A stretch of 64,000 nucleotides of DNA from Globodera rostochiensis (lineage: Eukaryota; Nematoda; Chromadorea; Rhabditida; Heteroderidae). The translations under genes and the position numbers were made by a program. Each line of letters opens with the position of its first letter. Within the stretch, counting starts at the first letter, position 1. The stretch is from the NCBI GenBank assembly GCA_018350325.1, contig JAEVLN010000007.1, positions 1,579,109 to 1,643,108 of the forward strand, read 5' to 3'. Shown in pieces: positions 44,615 to 57,460 of the stretch. The notes under the pieces were generated by a model. It was not told the DNA's origin. It saw only the letters and a program-made list of their open reading frames with translations, and ran no database searches.

Positions 44615-47600
44615 ATGACTTGGACTGATTATCTTCCATTCTCAAAAGCATCGTCTTCTAATTCGTCGTCCATGAACAATTCAAAAAACAACAGAAAACG
44701 AATGATGCCAAACGAGGACGAAATGCCAACAAATCGGCGGCGGAATGCCACAAGGCCATCATTTGCTGGACTGGCACTTTTCCTATTGTTCTCAGTCCAT
44801 TTGAATTGTGAGTTAAATTTTTAATTGTAATTTAATTTTGGGTTTTAATATTTAAAAAACCAATTCGTCACTATGCCAATTTTGCACTTTTCTTAATTTA
44901 AATTTTAAATTATGTGTTAATTTTGAAAGCATAATGCCAATTTTCATAACAAATTTCACGACCTACATATTCTCTCTGAGTAGCACACAACCCGTCAACA
45001 AAAAAATCTGCAATTTTTTTTTGAATGTTCAATGCATGCTTGGCGAAACGTACACCCGATTTTCAGCTTCCAGTAATGCATGAAAAGCATTAAGTAAAAT
45101 CCGGATTAATATTCACGACTCATTGAGCAACTCAGCTCTCAGCTTGATCACCATGCAGCATCAGAAGCTGATCATGTCCCCCCCCCCTTTCCCCCCACTT
45201 TTCACCATTCCATTGTTGGTGGTGATGCACCAGCAGATCAATCAAAAACACATAGTGGCAGGCTTGATCACTCACTCATTACTGATCAGTGATCGATCAC
45301 CCCCCCCCCCATCAAATCATTCCAAAAAAAAGAAAGAAGTGATCTGATTTGCAGACGCGCAAATTGGGCGAAAGTTGTGTTGTGGTTTTGGGATGGACTG
45401 AGATGACCTTGGGCGTTTTGTTGAAGAAGTCAAACTGTGCGCGAGCGCGCGCACGTTTCATTTACGCGCACTAAGCCAAGGGGCAAACCAAGAAGGGGGG
45501 GGGGCTTTGGGAAGGGTGGAGGAGGACAAAACGCCAAACACCAAACCCGTTTTTGAATGCTAAAATAAGCGGGTCGATTTGCGCGCCAAAACAGGAATTT
45601 GTACAACAATGGCGGGGAAAGTGGTGTGGGGCAATGCAAATACACATAATGTGTGCACAAATTTAGGTAAATTTAAAAAAAATGCGTACACTTTTTGAGG
45701 GATTGAAAATCTCGGAAAAATTGAAAAGGCAACAAATACACTAAAGGCTTTCTTTTCAACAAAAAAAGTGACAATTTTTGGGAAAATACTTTTCCTGGAA
45801 TGGAATATTTACGGTTGCTTCTAGTTAAATGATCTATTTTTGAGTTGATTTATTGAAAAAATCAAATTTTGAGGGCTTTATTGGAAGCTTTAGGTTTTTG
45901 AAAAGCTATTGTTAAGCCAAAGCTAAACAATTAGGGATTTCTTAAAAAAGTGCCATAAAACTGTAAAAAACCTTGATTTGGGGGCTTTTTTACATTAAAT
46001 TTTTTTTAAAACCAAATGAAAACAAATTGAAGAGCCTGGTTTTTTTTTTGATTAAGTTTGAAACCTTCCAAAAAATGGCTATTTTGAAACTTGAGAAAGA
46101 ATTTATGAATAAGATGAGCATAATTAAAAAAAGTTATTTTGGGTTATTGTTGGGAAAATAAAATACGGAGTTATATTTCTTGAAAATAAAACTGGAATCG
46201 GAATGAAGAAGAAAAACAAAATTTGCATTTGGGATAAGGGTTTTTTGGCAAAATTTAAAAATTAAGAAAAAAATGCGTTGATTTTATGCAACTCATTTTC
46301 ATTGATTTTACGAATAAATTTGGACAATGTTCATTGATCAGATATATAAAAAGCGGTCTAATATTTGTTTAAATGCTTTAATTAAGCAAAACTCTAATAG
46401 TAATTGTTTTTAATTAAAACAAACATGTTTTCAGTTATTTATGGACAAAGTCAAAATGACGTGGAGGATGAAAGTGCGTTCATCTCCGACACAAAAATTT
46501 TCGATCTCGACGAACTGTCCAGAGGGCAATCGCCATCAATTGAACAGAAAACAACGACGACGACGTCAGCAACAACAAATTCTGCTGAAGAAAGGCATTT
46601 TTTTTGAAACAATTGGCATACTGACTGTTCTCGGTTAGGGTCCGAATTTATGAAAAATCCCGGATCAGCAGGATTAACAGATCAAAATCCCGGTTTTCAG
46701 GATACCCTGATCCTGGTGTTTTGATGAAAATACCGCTTCCGGTCTGAATCCCCTCCACCCGAATCCCCCCACAGCCAAAACTTCCCGAATCCCCTCAACG
46801 TCTTAGGCTAAGCATAAGCTTGGTCTAAGCTGAGCTTAAGCTTAGGCTTAGGCTTAAGCCTAACGAACCCCAAGCCAGCGTGGCTTGGCCTAAGTTAGGC
46901 TGCTTAATCTTAGCTTCAGTACGGGACTGATCGTGGGGAGATTCAGACCGGTAGCCGAAAATACCAAGAATTTTTGGCGTTTTTTTGAATAGAGAAAAAT
47001 AGCAAAAATGAGCAGCAGGTGTAGAAAGAGGAGTTTACACTACGCCAAACATTTTTTAAAAAAACAGAAAGGGAACACAAAGTGCCATTTTAGGGAGACA
47101 AAAAAGGGACCGTAAGATTGAGCACCGTGTGCCGTGCGTTATGGTTATAAAGTTAAGGCTTTGGCGTTGTGTTCTTTTGACAAATTTTACAATTATATTT
47201 GACCAGCTTAATGTTTAATTTTTCTATTTTGTAATCAAACTTTTAAAATTAAATTTTTTTTTAATAACATAAGCGAATTAAATATTTGTCTTTGACAGGA
47301 CAACGACCGGTGCCACATCGACAGCAACAGCAACAGCAACAACAAAAACAACAACAACATCGGCATCCATGGCACAAAGTCCAGGCATTCGTAGGCATTC
47401 AGCATCGGACGAAGCATCGTTGGAACGTTTTACTAAAAGTCCACGGACGAGCTTCGACGGTGAATGTGCTGATCGGCATGGTAAATGGAAGCAAAAAAAG
47501 AATTGAATTTAAAAATGATAAATCAAAACTTTGGCTTATTAAAAAAATGTCAAAAAAAGTCCAGAAACAATAAAAAATAAGAAAATTTTGATCTAATGAG

Positions 47601-50600
47601 TACTCCAAATTTAAAAATAAATAAATATTGAATTGTTGTTTAAAATTTTCAGATTTATGCAAATTTTGGTCGTCCATCGGTGAATGTGAAAGCAATCGTG
47701 ATTGGATGCGCGACAATTGCCAAGTTTCTTGTGACAAATGCAACGGTACGTTAAAATTGTTTAATTTGAAGATGATCGGTAGAATTTGATCATACATTGA
47801 TTGATTATTTTCCGGCCGGGGTCAGTTCGGCGCCGCCCGTTTCGGCGCCGACAAGTTTAACATTTTAACTTTTTTTGACAAAATCAAATAATTTTGGTTA
47901 ATGTTCAAAAGCATTATGTCTGTAGAAGACACTTTGACACTTTTAAAAGTAGTTATGAATTTTGGTTAAAACCCGAATCACATATTTTAAAATTTGTTAA
48001 TTTTAATTACTGTAAATTAAGGCACATCCATTTGTGTTGATCGCCATCGTTTATGCTCCTTTTGGGCTTCGCTTAAAGAATGTGAGACAAATGCAGTCTG
48101 GATGCTGGTCAACTGCGCACGGTCGTGCAAAATGTGCAAAGGTAAATTTATAAATAATTTTTGGTTTATTTTATAATTAAATATTGTAATATTTATTAAA
48201 ACAATTTAATTTGGCTTTAAAATGAATTATTTTATAATTAATTTTATTTATAAACAATCGGAGTTAATTATTAACAAATTAAAAAATTTTAATTAAAGGC
48301 AAAGCTGCTGTCCGGGTTGCGAATGGCGAATTTGAAGAATCCGACTGTGAGTCGAAATAAAAGAATCATTAATAAATTCCAATGCTAAAAATATTAAATA
48401 TTTTGCTAAAAGGGGTAAATTAAACATAAAATATATATTTATTGAATTTTAGGCACATTTGTGTCGACTCATGAAGGTAATTAATTGTCAAAGTTTAAAC
48501 TAAGATTAAAAATTGGCCTAGTAATCTAAATCGAGAATAGAAATTAATTAAATTTAAAAATAAAAAATTTGAATTTATTTCGCAGACATTTCCATTCGTC
48601 GCACAATTTCGACGGCCGATGTTCGCATCAGCAACGGCGCGTTCGGCTGCGTGCCCACACAGACGGCAGCAAATTGCAAGAAAAATTTGTGCTACCATTT
48701 GAAATTCCGGAGTTTTGACGGTGTGCAAATAATAAAAAAATATTTAAAAATTCAAAATTTGTGAAGAGCCCAAATTTTTTTAAATCTAAAATTGTTTCAG
48801 GAAGTTGTAACAACCTGGAGAAGCCGTTGCGCGGCGCTGCGTTTATGCCATTTGCAAGGTAATAACAAGCTTTTTCAACAAAAAACAAACAATTTTTTAG
48901 CGAATTCCAATTTTAATGAATTTTCAATTTATTACATTTTAAATTATTTAGGCTGAAACCATCGATTTATGATGACAAACTGGGAGCACCAGTTGGTGAG
49001 TGTGCGACCTAATATATTTTTTATTTTTACAAAACATTTTCAATTTAATAAAATGTTTTTTTTGGCATTTTAACAATTAAAATATTTGAATTCGTTTAAA
49101 ACAGCATCACTGAATCGTTTGCGTCCATCCTCACGGGAGGCCAGCCGATTGGTACTGTAATTTGGTGCTTTTGGCACTTTGATGGACCTTTTTTCAACAT
49201 TTATTTATAGAAATGAATTTGGAGTTTGATTTGACACACCTTTAAAAGTTCAAATTAATCACTAATAAATTATTATGTATAATTTTTTAAATTTGGTTTT
49301 GTTCACACTAAATTCAAATGCCATTGCCAACATTTAAATTTACGCCGCACAGATGCTGAGTTCGGCATCGGAAATCCCGGTGCGTTGGAATGCTCTGTTT
49401 ATGCAGTGGGGCCAGTTCATTGCGCACGATGTGGCAAAGACGACAATGCTGAACAACCAAGTATGCTCGAGATTCCGGGGTTTTGCCGAGTTCTCGAGAC
49501 TCAGCAGCCGGGACTTACTACTTGGCAGGGCACCAATTCTAAGTTTAAAATTCGCCATGGGTCTCGAGTTTCAAGAACTAACCAGACATTTTTGAAAATT
49601 CCTGGACCCCCGAATCCGGTGACCTGGATTTTAGGGAGGTGCCTGGGCCTGATTTCCTGGATCAAAATGCAGGAAAAATTTATGCTTTTTGTTGTTCAGA
49701 TTTGTGCAAGTTGTAAGCCGGAAGGTGGTCAATGCTTTTCGGTCATGCTGAGTCGAATGGACCCAACGTAAATTTTTTTTGATTGAATGGTTATTAGTGA
49801 AATATTTTAAAATTTTAATTCTTGAAACTAATATTTTAATTGTTATTACTTTAAATAATAATAACAAGACTTTATTTGTTTAGCTTTGGCAGATTCTTAT
49901 GTCTTCCAGTTGCCAGATCAGCACCTGTATTGTTTTCAAAATTTTAAAAAAATATAAAAAATTACATTTAAAGGTCTGCGGCACTGGCAATGACCAAACT
50001 CGAGAGCAATACAACGAGAACACCGCATTTATTGACGGCTCAATGGTAAACAGATTTTTAACATTTATTAACGATCAAAAACTTGGTCCTAATCACTTAA
50101 CATTAATGAACATCAAGAACTTGATCCTAATCACTTAACATTGATCAACAATCAAGAACTTGATCTTAGTCACTTAACATAGATCAACGATCAAGAACTT
50201 GATTCTGATCAGTTAAAATTGATAAACGATCAGGAACTGATTCTGACCACTTAACATTGATGAACGATCAAGAACTTGATCCTGATCATTTAACATTGAT
50301 TAACTATCAAGATGATCCTGATCAATAACATTAACCAAATCAGTGCGAATTTTACTCATTTTTTTTAAAGATTTACGGGAGCAGCACACGTGATCAGTTT
50401 TTGTTCCGTCAAGGAGGCTTCATGAAGACGAACATTCTGCGCGGTCGCATTTTCCCGCCCGTTGACAACAATCAGAATTTGATTGCGGGCGATGATCGGG
50501 CAAACATTTTTGTTGGCCTCGCGGCACTGCACACGTTGTTTGTGCGCGAGCACAACAGGTAAATAAATGCGTTTGATCAAGACACTGATCTGGGGCGACG

Positions 50601-53600
50601 TTTGTCTGCAACATTTGATCAGTATACGGAAACATTGATCAATCAATAATGATCGATCGATTCATGTTTGTGATCAAGCATTGATGAGCAAGATCAATTG
50701 CTGAGCTTATGGCTCGGTCAGCTACCGAAAATGGTTGTTGGTGAACTAACAATTGAAATGATCTCGTCAGACAATCTTGCCAAGCAGAATTCTAAAAATT
50801 TGAGCTCAAAAATTAATTTAAGAAATTTGTACAAAGCAGCAAGAAGGACCCGCTCTTTCCATGAAAAAATAAAATGATCGATTTAAAATGAATTAAAAAA
50901 TCTCAGAAAATTATTTAATTTATTTTTAAAGGGTTGCGCTGATTATGCAACAAATCAACGAGCATTGGGATCAGGACCGGATATTTTTGGAGACACGCAA
51001 AATTATTGGTGCTGTTGTACAAAAAATTACTTACGAGGTTAAAACAAAAAATTAAAATTAAAAAATAAACATTTTTTAAGGAATATTTGCCCAGAGTGCT
51101 CGGCAAAAAATTCAACGAATTGATCGGTCCATACCGGGGCTACAACCCAAGGGTTGACCCGTCTGTTTTGGTGGGTTTTTTGAATGTTTAAAAGGTTGGC
51201 ATTCCGACACCAAAAACTTCCGACGATTTTGGATCAATCCCTCGGGCCCCGATCCCCGACAATGCCTTCACCGACAGACAACCCCGACTCCGAAAATTTG
51301 TAATTCCCCGACCTCAATCCCCGGCAATGCCTTCCCCGACGGTAAAAAGACGATTCGTTCCCGGCCGATTCGTTCACCCCCGATTCGTTCTCTTTTCAAA
51401 AGTTTTTTCGTTATAACTTCTTTCAAAGCTAACCAAATCAAACATTTTTGGTATCATTCGAAAGCTTACAACTAGTAGAAGCTTTCAAAAGCAAGCTAAG
51501 CGATTGGCCAAATCTTAAAAAAGTTATGGCCAGAAACCGTTTTTTTGGCCACAATTGGCCATAACTTTTTTGAGTTTTGCCCAATAGCTTAGCTTTTGCG
51601 TTTAAAAGTTTTTCCCATTGCATGCTTTCGAATGATATCGAAAATGTTTGGTTTAGTCGAATCGGCCGGGAACGAATCGTCCTCCGTCCTTCCCCGACAA
51701 CCCCGACAATTTGTGAGTCCTCGACTCTGATCCCCGGCCTTTCAACACCGACAAAAACCCCGATCCCCGACTTTTCCCTCCCCGAACGTCGGGGTGCCAA
51801 CCCTAGCTTAAAATTTAAACACATATGGAATTATGTTTTTTATGCATTTAAATTCAAATTTTATGTGCATTGAAAATACCAATTTTAGAATGAATTTACT
51901 GGTTGTGCATTCCGATTTGGTCATGGCATGATTCAGGTACAGATTAAAAATCATTAAATTTTTTGAATAATTAATTAAATAAAATTTAGGAATTTTATCC
52001 GTTCTTCAATGACAAATTCCAACAAATGGGTCGGTTTGATTGGAAAAGACAGAAAACAACAGAAAAAATTGCTTTCTTGTTAAGGCGGAATTCCATTCAA
52101 TGATGGAATGTTCAGAAGTGTGCATATAATCAACAATGGCATTGACCCACTGATCAGGGGTAAGCAAAAGTGCCATTCTGGAAGTATTTAGGATGTGATC
52201 AGAGTAAATGAGCCGATGCATTTTAAAGAAAAAGTCATTTTTTTGGTGGGTGCTTTTCATTTTTTATTACATTTTTCTATAAATTTTTTTACGAAAAAAT
52301 CCCAAAACCGATGCTAAAACCCCAAAAAGTCTAAAATAGCATAGCTTACAATCAATTTTTAGTTAGTTCAAAAAACACTAAATAGATTGAGAATTTTGAT
52401 TAAATGCCCCAGGCGTAAAATTTTCAATTTTTTTTTGAAGGCCTGATGACGCTTCCTGCAAAAATGCCCCAACGCTTGACAATTGCGGTCACCGAAAAAA
52501 TCTTTGGAAATTCGGACCTTGGGTGAATTTTGTTTTTCTTCAAAATCACCTCTAAATAATTTTTTTCTTAAAATTTTCTTGTTTTCAGCTCAATTAACAT
52601 TCAACGCGGTCGAGACCACGGCATTCCCGGCTACACCGCCTGGAGGGAGGTGTGCAATTTGCCGCCAGTGCGCGACTTCAACGACCTGAACAGCACAATC
52701 ACAAACGCTGTTGTGCGCGAAAATCTGCGCATTCTTTATAAGCGAGTTGGTGCGTAATTTGCGTCAACATTTTACATTTTGTTTGGGAGGGGGGCGTCCC
52801 CCGGGGGGCCAAAATAGAGAGCTTGGATTTGTTTGTGAGCGAGCTACATTGTTCTGGGTCCGGGAATGTGATCTTATCCAAATCGCGGGAAATCCCATGG
52901 TCGGGGGATTTAAAAGTGATCAAAGAGACACACACGAAAACCGGGATTGTTGGAATTCAAGAGTTAATAATCAAAATTCAATCACCTTCGAGAATGGCAA
53001 CCGGTTCCAAAAATATGGCATTTTTATGGCATTGATAGTGAGGGGACAAAAATATGGCATTTTTATGCCATTTTCCGCTGACGCTCTTTTACTTTTAAGC
53101 TAATTAAACGTTTAAAATGAACTCTGAAGGTGTTTTTTTACTAAAAGCACAAAGTGGCAAATAGGATGAATTTTACGACGCCCAATTTTCTGAATAATTA
53201 ATAAAAAATAACATTTAACAGAACTGATTGACATGTATGTTGGATGCATTCTGGAGGACCCGGTGGAAGATGGCATGATTGGTAAGCTGCTTAAATTTTT
53301 TTCTTAAATTTTCGAGAAATTTAACAATCATTTCAGGTCCTACCCTTGCATGCATTATTGGAAAGCAATTCAAAGCACTCAGAGATGGAGATCGGTGCTA
53401 TTTTTGTGCAATTTAAATTTTCTAATTAATAAAAAATTTTAAGATTTTTCTACGAGAACCAAAAAATGATGTCTGGAGAACAAATTCGACAAATTAAACG
53501 CGCTTCTTTGGCCAGGATGTTGTGTGATTCTGGCGACGGAATGACAAAGGTAATTTACCGTACTCGTGATCGAAATTCAAAATTACCGTACTACCTACTA

Positions 53601-53916
53601 GCCTCTGAAATAACCGAAAGATTTTTTTGTAACGAAACACATTTAATCAATGATTTCATGCTCCTGATTTTTGATCATGATGACCCAGAATTGGCTAAAT
53701 CTATTTATTGCCTCTCAAAATTGCGAGTTTCTGGGTTAAAAATTATGCCAAATTTCATCGTGCCACAACAGAAAATTTTTCAAAAATTTAAAATGTCCTT
53801 TTTAGGTGCCAAAGCACGCGTTCAATCAAATCCAAGGACAGAATGAACTGTTCGCCTGTGATCAAATTGACTCGCCAAATTACTTCAAATGGAAGGACAC
53901 AACATTTTTCTCATAA
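44615..53916 (+). CDS. ShKT-domain animal haem peroxidase (MLT-7/SKPO-like)
   Basis: An extracellular peroxidase of the animal (myeloperoxidase) superfamily; nematode relatives cross-link cuticle tyrosines or act in defence. Twenty-seven exons total 832 aa: 44615-44807, 46435-46594, 47299-47459, 47653-47745, 48022-48141, 48299-48346, 48453-48476, 48586-48720, 48801-48858, 48952-48995, 49105-49151, 49353-49460, 49700-49767, 49884-49926, 49974-50045, 50371-50558, 50932-51037, 51081-51170, 51889-51936, 51990-52029, 52085-52159, 52441-52522, 52589-52749, 53222-53281, 53337-53394, 53444-53549, 53806-53916. A hydrophobic segment at about 49-63 acts as signal peptide or anchor. Two ShKT domains (about 172-203 and 203-242, six Cys each) precede the catalytic domain. 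Distal His is in WGQFIAHD (~386), Arg in LFVREHNR (~517), proximal His in [10 protein letters not shown] (~598), with [12 protein letters not shown] after. The donor at 46595 is GC. Introns hold nested transposons and a tandem array. Confidence 0.95.
46734..46956. mobile_element. Fold-back MITE, CGCTTCCGGTCTGAATC family, copy 2
   Basis: Ends CGCTTCCGGTCTGAATC and, inverted, GGCTACCGGTCTGAATC. Perfect 8-bp duplications GAAAATAC (46726-46733 and 46957-46964). The interior has CTTAGGCTTAGGCTTAAGCC-like palindromic words. It lies in a peroxidase intron. Confidence 0.92.
47815..47960. mobile_element. Truncated copy of the AGTTCGGCGCG fold-back element
   Basis: One arm only: GGCCGGGGTCAGTTCGGCGCC, then CGTTTCGGCGCCGACAAG, then the AACTTTTTTTGACAAAATC motif seen at 6190-6230. 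No matching right arm, so it is a fragment within a peroxidase intron. Confidence 0.65.
50050..50345. repeat. ~42-bp tandem repeat in peroxidase intron
   Basis: About seven imperfect copies of a unit like CACTTAACATTGATGAACGA followed by TCAAGAACTTGATCCTGAT, filling most of the intron between the exons ending at 50045 and starting at 50371. Confidence 0.85.
51194..51805. mobile_element. TAGGGTTGG-type MITE carrying a nested insertion
   Basis: The right end is ...GGGGTGCCAACCCTA and the left end GGTTGGCATTCCGACAC. Flanks GTTTAAAA (51186-51193) and GCTTAAAA (51806-51813) match at 7 of 8 bases. The body is rich in CCCCGAC and is related to the 1579 copy. It is split by the fold-back element at 51341-51689, so that element arrived later. 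Confidence 0.82.
51341..51689. mobile_element. Fold-back element with GATTCGTTC words, nested
   Basis: Ends GGTAAAAAGACGATTCG and, inverted, GGACGGAGGACGATTCG, with 9-bp duplications TTCCCCGAC (51332-51340 and 51690-51698) taken from the host MITE. Arms carry CCGATTCGTTC words. The interior is a near-palindrome of CATAACTTTTTTGAG and ATCATTCGAAAGC motifs, shared with the elements at 6152 and about 54330. Confidence 0.92.
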
Positions 53917-54629
53917 AAAAAAATTCCTTAAATATTTTATATAAAAATATTTTTTCAAATCCTCACTTTTACCCAAAATATTGCTCAATGTGATTTTGAC
54001 GCATTTGTCCATTTGAATATTTCCTCAACACATTTGTATGTATAACACCGAAACAAACATTATGATAGGCTTGCAACATCCAAAAAAATTTCATATTTTG
54101 TCACAATTCAATCATTGGCATAAATTTACTTTTCATGCAAATTTATATTGGTTGGTGGTGATTTTATTAATTTAAAATTGATTTAAAAAAACATTCTGAT
54201 CACTCACAATCAGAGATGGAGATCGGTGTTAATATATGTAGTGGAATTAATTTTTAAAAAATTTAAAAATTTGAGTTGACCCGCAGCACTGCATGCGGCG
54301 GGTAGCGGACCTCGGGTTAGGTCGCTCGCTCGAGTCTAGGAAAATTGATTTTCGTTATAACTTTTTCAAATCTAACCAAACCAAACATTTTCGATATCAT
54401 TCGAAAGCATGCAATGGGAAAAACTTTCAAACGCAAAAGCTAAGCTATTGGACAAAACTCAAAAAAGTTATGGCCAATTGTGGACAAAAAGCGCTTTGTA
54501 GCGTGGCCATAACTTTTTTGAGAATTGTCCAATAGCATAGCTTTTGCGTTTGAAAGCTTCTACCTATTGACCCGTTTGTCAACATTTTTGTAAATATTAA
54601 AATTCTCCAAAAAATAGTCAGAATATGTT
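53917..54629. mobile_element. Spacer holding a fold-back relative (about 54330-54575)
   Basis: Downstream of the peroxidase. At 54345-54570 lies an inverted repeat with CGTTATAACTTTTTCAAATC, CATTCGAAAGCATGCAATGG, and AAAGCTAAGCTATTGG facing its reverse complement. It is closely related to the interior of the 51341 element, but its termini are not clear. Confidence 0.65.
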
Positions 54630-54631
54630 AT

Positions 54632-55054
54632 ATGATACACACTGATTGCACATTCGTCCATAACGAGTGTCAACAGATTTATATATTGGCCAACCGCACA
54701 CTCGACTACGGCGGCCTGGTCGGACAACCAGCACCCGGAAATCCGTCAGTGATTATTAAAAGTCGAAATGCAAAAGGGGAAAATGCCAAAAGAAAAAAAA
54801 AAGAATTGGTGGGAATGCCAAAAGAGGAAAAAGTGCAAAAGGGGAAAATGCCAAAAGAAAAAAAAAGAATTGGTGGGAATGCTAAAAGAGAAAAAAGTGC
54901 AAACAGGGAAAATGCCAAAAGAAAAAAACGGCGCTTGCCAAGCGGAAGCTTTAACGCGGTGTCCATCTCCGTTGATGAGAAGAATGTTGGTGACGGCAAC
55001 AATGGTGTTTCAATTGGACAAACGCATCAACAACTACTACTATTGCTACTGTAA
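54632..55054 (+). other. Open frame interrupted in frame by a minisatellite, probable gene fragment
   Basis: A 140-aa frame. Its ends look protein-like (IYILANRTLDYGGLVGQPAP at the start; GSFNAVSISVDEKNVGDGNN near the end), while the middle is a Lys-rich repeat (KMPKEKK-like) encoded by a minisatellite. The junction at 54745-54766 is GTCAGTGATTATTAAAAGTC, the same sequence that ends the arms of the 59211 element. I infer an old gene piece invaded by element and repeat DNA. No signal peptide or domain is recognised. Confidence 0.4.
54768..54935. repeat. Minisatellite with AATGCCAAAAGAAAAAA
   Basis: Alternating blocks GGGAAAATGCCAAAAGAAAA and GAATTGGTGGGAATGCCAAA. The same repeat appears inverted at 60430-60655 and 63890-64000. 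Confidence 0.9.
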
Positions 55055-55616
55055 AACAACAACAACTACAACTCTGACAGGAGAATGCAATTTAATAACT
55101 ATTCTAGTGTAATAGCTATAACAAGTAATTTGTAGTGAAATTAATAATAATATAAAAAACAAAGGTAGAATATAATGATTATCAATTTAAACACACAACA
55201 TGATACTTTTTTATTTTTAAGGAAAACAATTATGTAAATACTTGATACTTCCGTTTTTATTAAGACCACAATTATGTTAAAAAATTTTGTTTTCAAATAA
55301 AAAATTTTGACAAACAGTTTTTGAAAAATTTGCCAACGATTGTACGGGTTGAAAGTTGTTTGCAAATTTATAATATTCTAGACCGGCGCATTTTTTTAAA
55401 GACAGACATTTTGAAACTCGATTCTTTATTCAAAAGCCTCTTTTGGGTTTATTCACTCTCACAAAGCTTTTGCTAACATATATGTTGTATACTCGCATAA
55501 ATGTACGGCCAAAATAAGTTTTGACATGTATGTTTATTTATTAAAAATTGGCATTTGTTTTAAACGTGTTAAATTCATCATTTGCCAATTCTCACATGCG
55601 CCTGATCATTGGCCAT

Positions 55617-57043
55617 CTAAACTCCATGCGCCATCTGGACTTCATGCTGACCGCTTCCAACCGGCCCGGCTTGGCCGACTTCGGACTGGTGCATGAAGTT
55701 CTTAAATGTGCCAAAAACAAATCCACAAATGGAAACATACTTGACCATGCTGAACTCCATGTGCCATTTGAACTCCAAGCACCATTGGTACTCCATGCGC
55801 CATCTGCCTGCCTTCAACCGGCCGGGGTTGTCCAGAGTTAAAGTTCTAAATTTTTTAAATGCCATTTAAAAAAAAATTTTATACTTGGCCATGCTGATCT
55901 CCATGCGCCATCTGACCGCCTCCAACCTGTTCGGACTGGCCGACAACAATCGGGTGCAAAAAGTTCTAAAAATTTTAGGAAAAAATATTATAAAATGCCA
56001 GCTAAAAATGAAAACTTGCTTGACCATGCTGACCTCCATGCGCCATCTGAACTCCATGCTCCATTGGAACTCCAAGCGCTATCTGACTGCCTCCAACCGG
56101 CCAGGCTTGGCCGACATCGAACGGGTACCCAAAGATCTATGATTTGCAAAAAATGTTTACAAAAAGCCATTTTTCTAAATGCCAAAATTTGAACCTACTT
56201 GACCATGTTGAATATGGGTACGCTGAACACCGCCGAATCCCCATTGGCCGCCTCCCCCCGGTCGGTGTTGTCTATGGTGTCCAAAGTTCTAAATTTTTGC
56301 AAAAAAAAGATGCCATTTTTAAAATTAAAAGTTTACCTGGCCGTGCTGAATTCCATGCGACAATTGAACTCCAGGTGCCAGCTGGACTCCATGTTGACCG
56401 CCTTCACCTGGCCCGACTTCGAATTGGTGTATGAAATTCTAAAAGTTTGCTAAAAAAATTTTATTAAAAAATGTCTATTTTAAAAAATTGAAACTTACTT
56501 GACTCGCCTGAATACCCGCAAGCTGAAAGCCGCCTCCCCCCTGTCCTCCGGTTTGGCCGCTTCCTCCTATGCCAGCTTGCCCAAAACGGAATTGTCCATG
56601 CTGTAGAAAGTTCTGAAAATTTTAAAATTTTTATTAAAAATTGACTTGCCTGGCATGTTGATGTCATTTTCAAAAATATAAACCGACTTGGCCAGGATGC
56701 ACTTCCGCAAGTTGAACACCGCTGAATCCCCATTGACCGGCTTCACCTGTTCCGGTTTGTCCAGTGCGCACAAAGGCCTAAAAATGTTTGAAAATTCGTT
56801 TCAAAATGGCCTTTAAAAATTTAAACTTACTTGGCCACGCTGAACGACTTGGCCCTGTTGAATTTTCGCCCGCTGGACGCCGCTGCCTTCGCATTCTTGT
56901 TCCATTCCGCCAATTGCACGCGTCGGCCATGCCCCTGGTCGTCGTCGTCGTCTGCTATCTCCAACTTTCTTCGCCTGCTTCAATTGCGCCTGTTGGTGGT
57001 GCTGATGCTGGTGTTCTTGCTGCTCCTTGCCTTGAAATAACAT
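55617..57043 (-). CDS. Gly/Gln/His-rich protein of tandemly duplicated exons
   Basis: A minus-strand gene I do not recognise. Eight consecutive exons, each a repeat, lie at 56688-56777, 56499-56612, 56337-56438, 56199-56288, 56020-56136, 55885-55965, 55741-55845 and 55617-55700. They encode 30, 38, 34, 30, 39, 27, 35 and 27 aa. Every one starts at phase 0 with [NAI]F and, except the last, ends [HPS]GQ or SQ just before the donor. The shared pattern is NF..H...VGQ..PVGGGQ, MAHGV, Q(M/L)AHGVQHGQ. The last exon stops with TAG after MAHGV. An upstream exon (56831-57043) has KEQQEHQHQHHQQAQLKQAK, Arg-rich and ...VVQRGQ, also ending phase 0. Total is about 331 aa. The start at 57043 is only the first in-frame ATG of that exon; a 5' exon with a signal peptide may be missing. 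The 56019 donor is GC (GCAAGT). Confidence 0.8.
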
Positions 57044-57460
57044 CAAAAAACATATTAAAATAGAATGAAAAATAAATATATTTAAATATTGCACAAAATT
57101 TTTAATTACATGAACAAATGAACATTAATATTAGTTTAAATTTTAATTTTTAATTTTAAAACTCTCTTTAAAATTAAAATGATTCCATTTTTTTGTTCTA
57201 AAAAAATGTTACAAAATTTTTAATTCACATAAAAAAATTTATTCTCATCAATATTAAAATTTAAATTTTAACAAAACTCTCTTTAAAATTAAAATCGTTC
57301 TTTTTTTTTCCCAAACAAAAAATGTTCCAAAATTTTTGATTCACATGAAAAAATTTATTCTCATCAATATTAAAATTTAGATCTTTAAGAAAAATCCTTT
57401 CATTTTTTGTCCCGAACCAAAATTAGAGAGGGGGGGGGGGATGTCTTTACTCTTGCTTGA

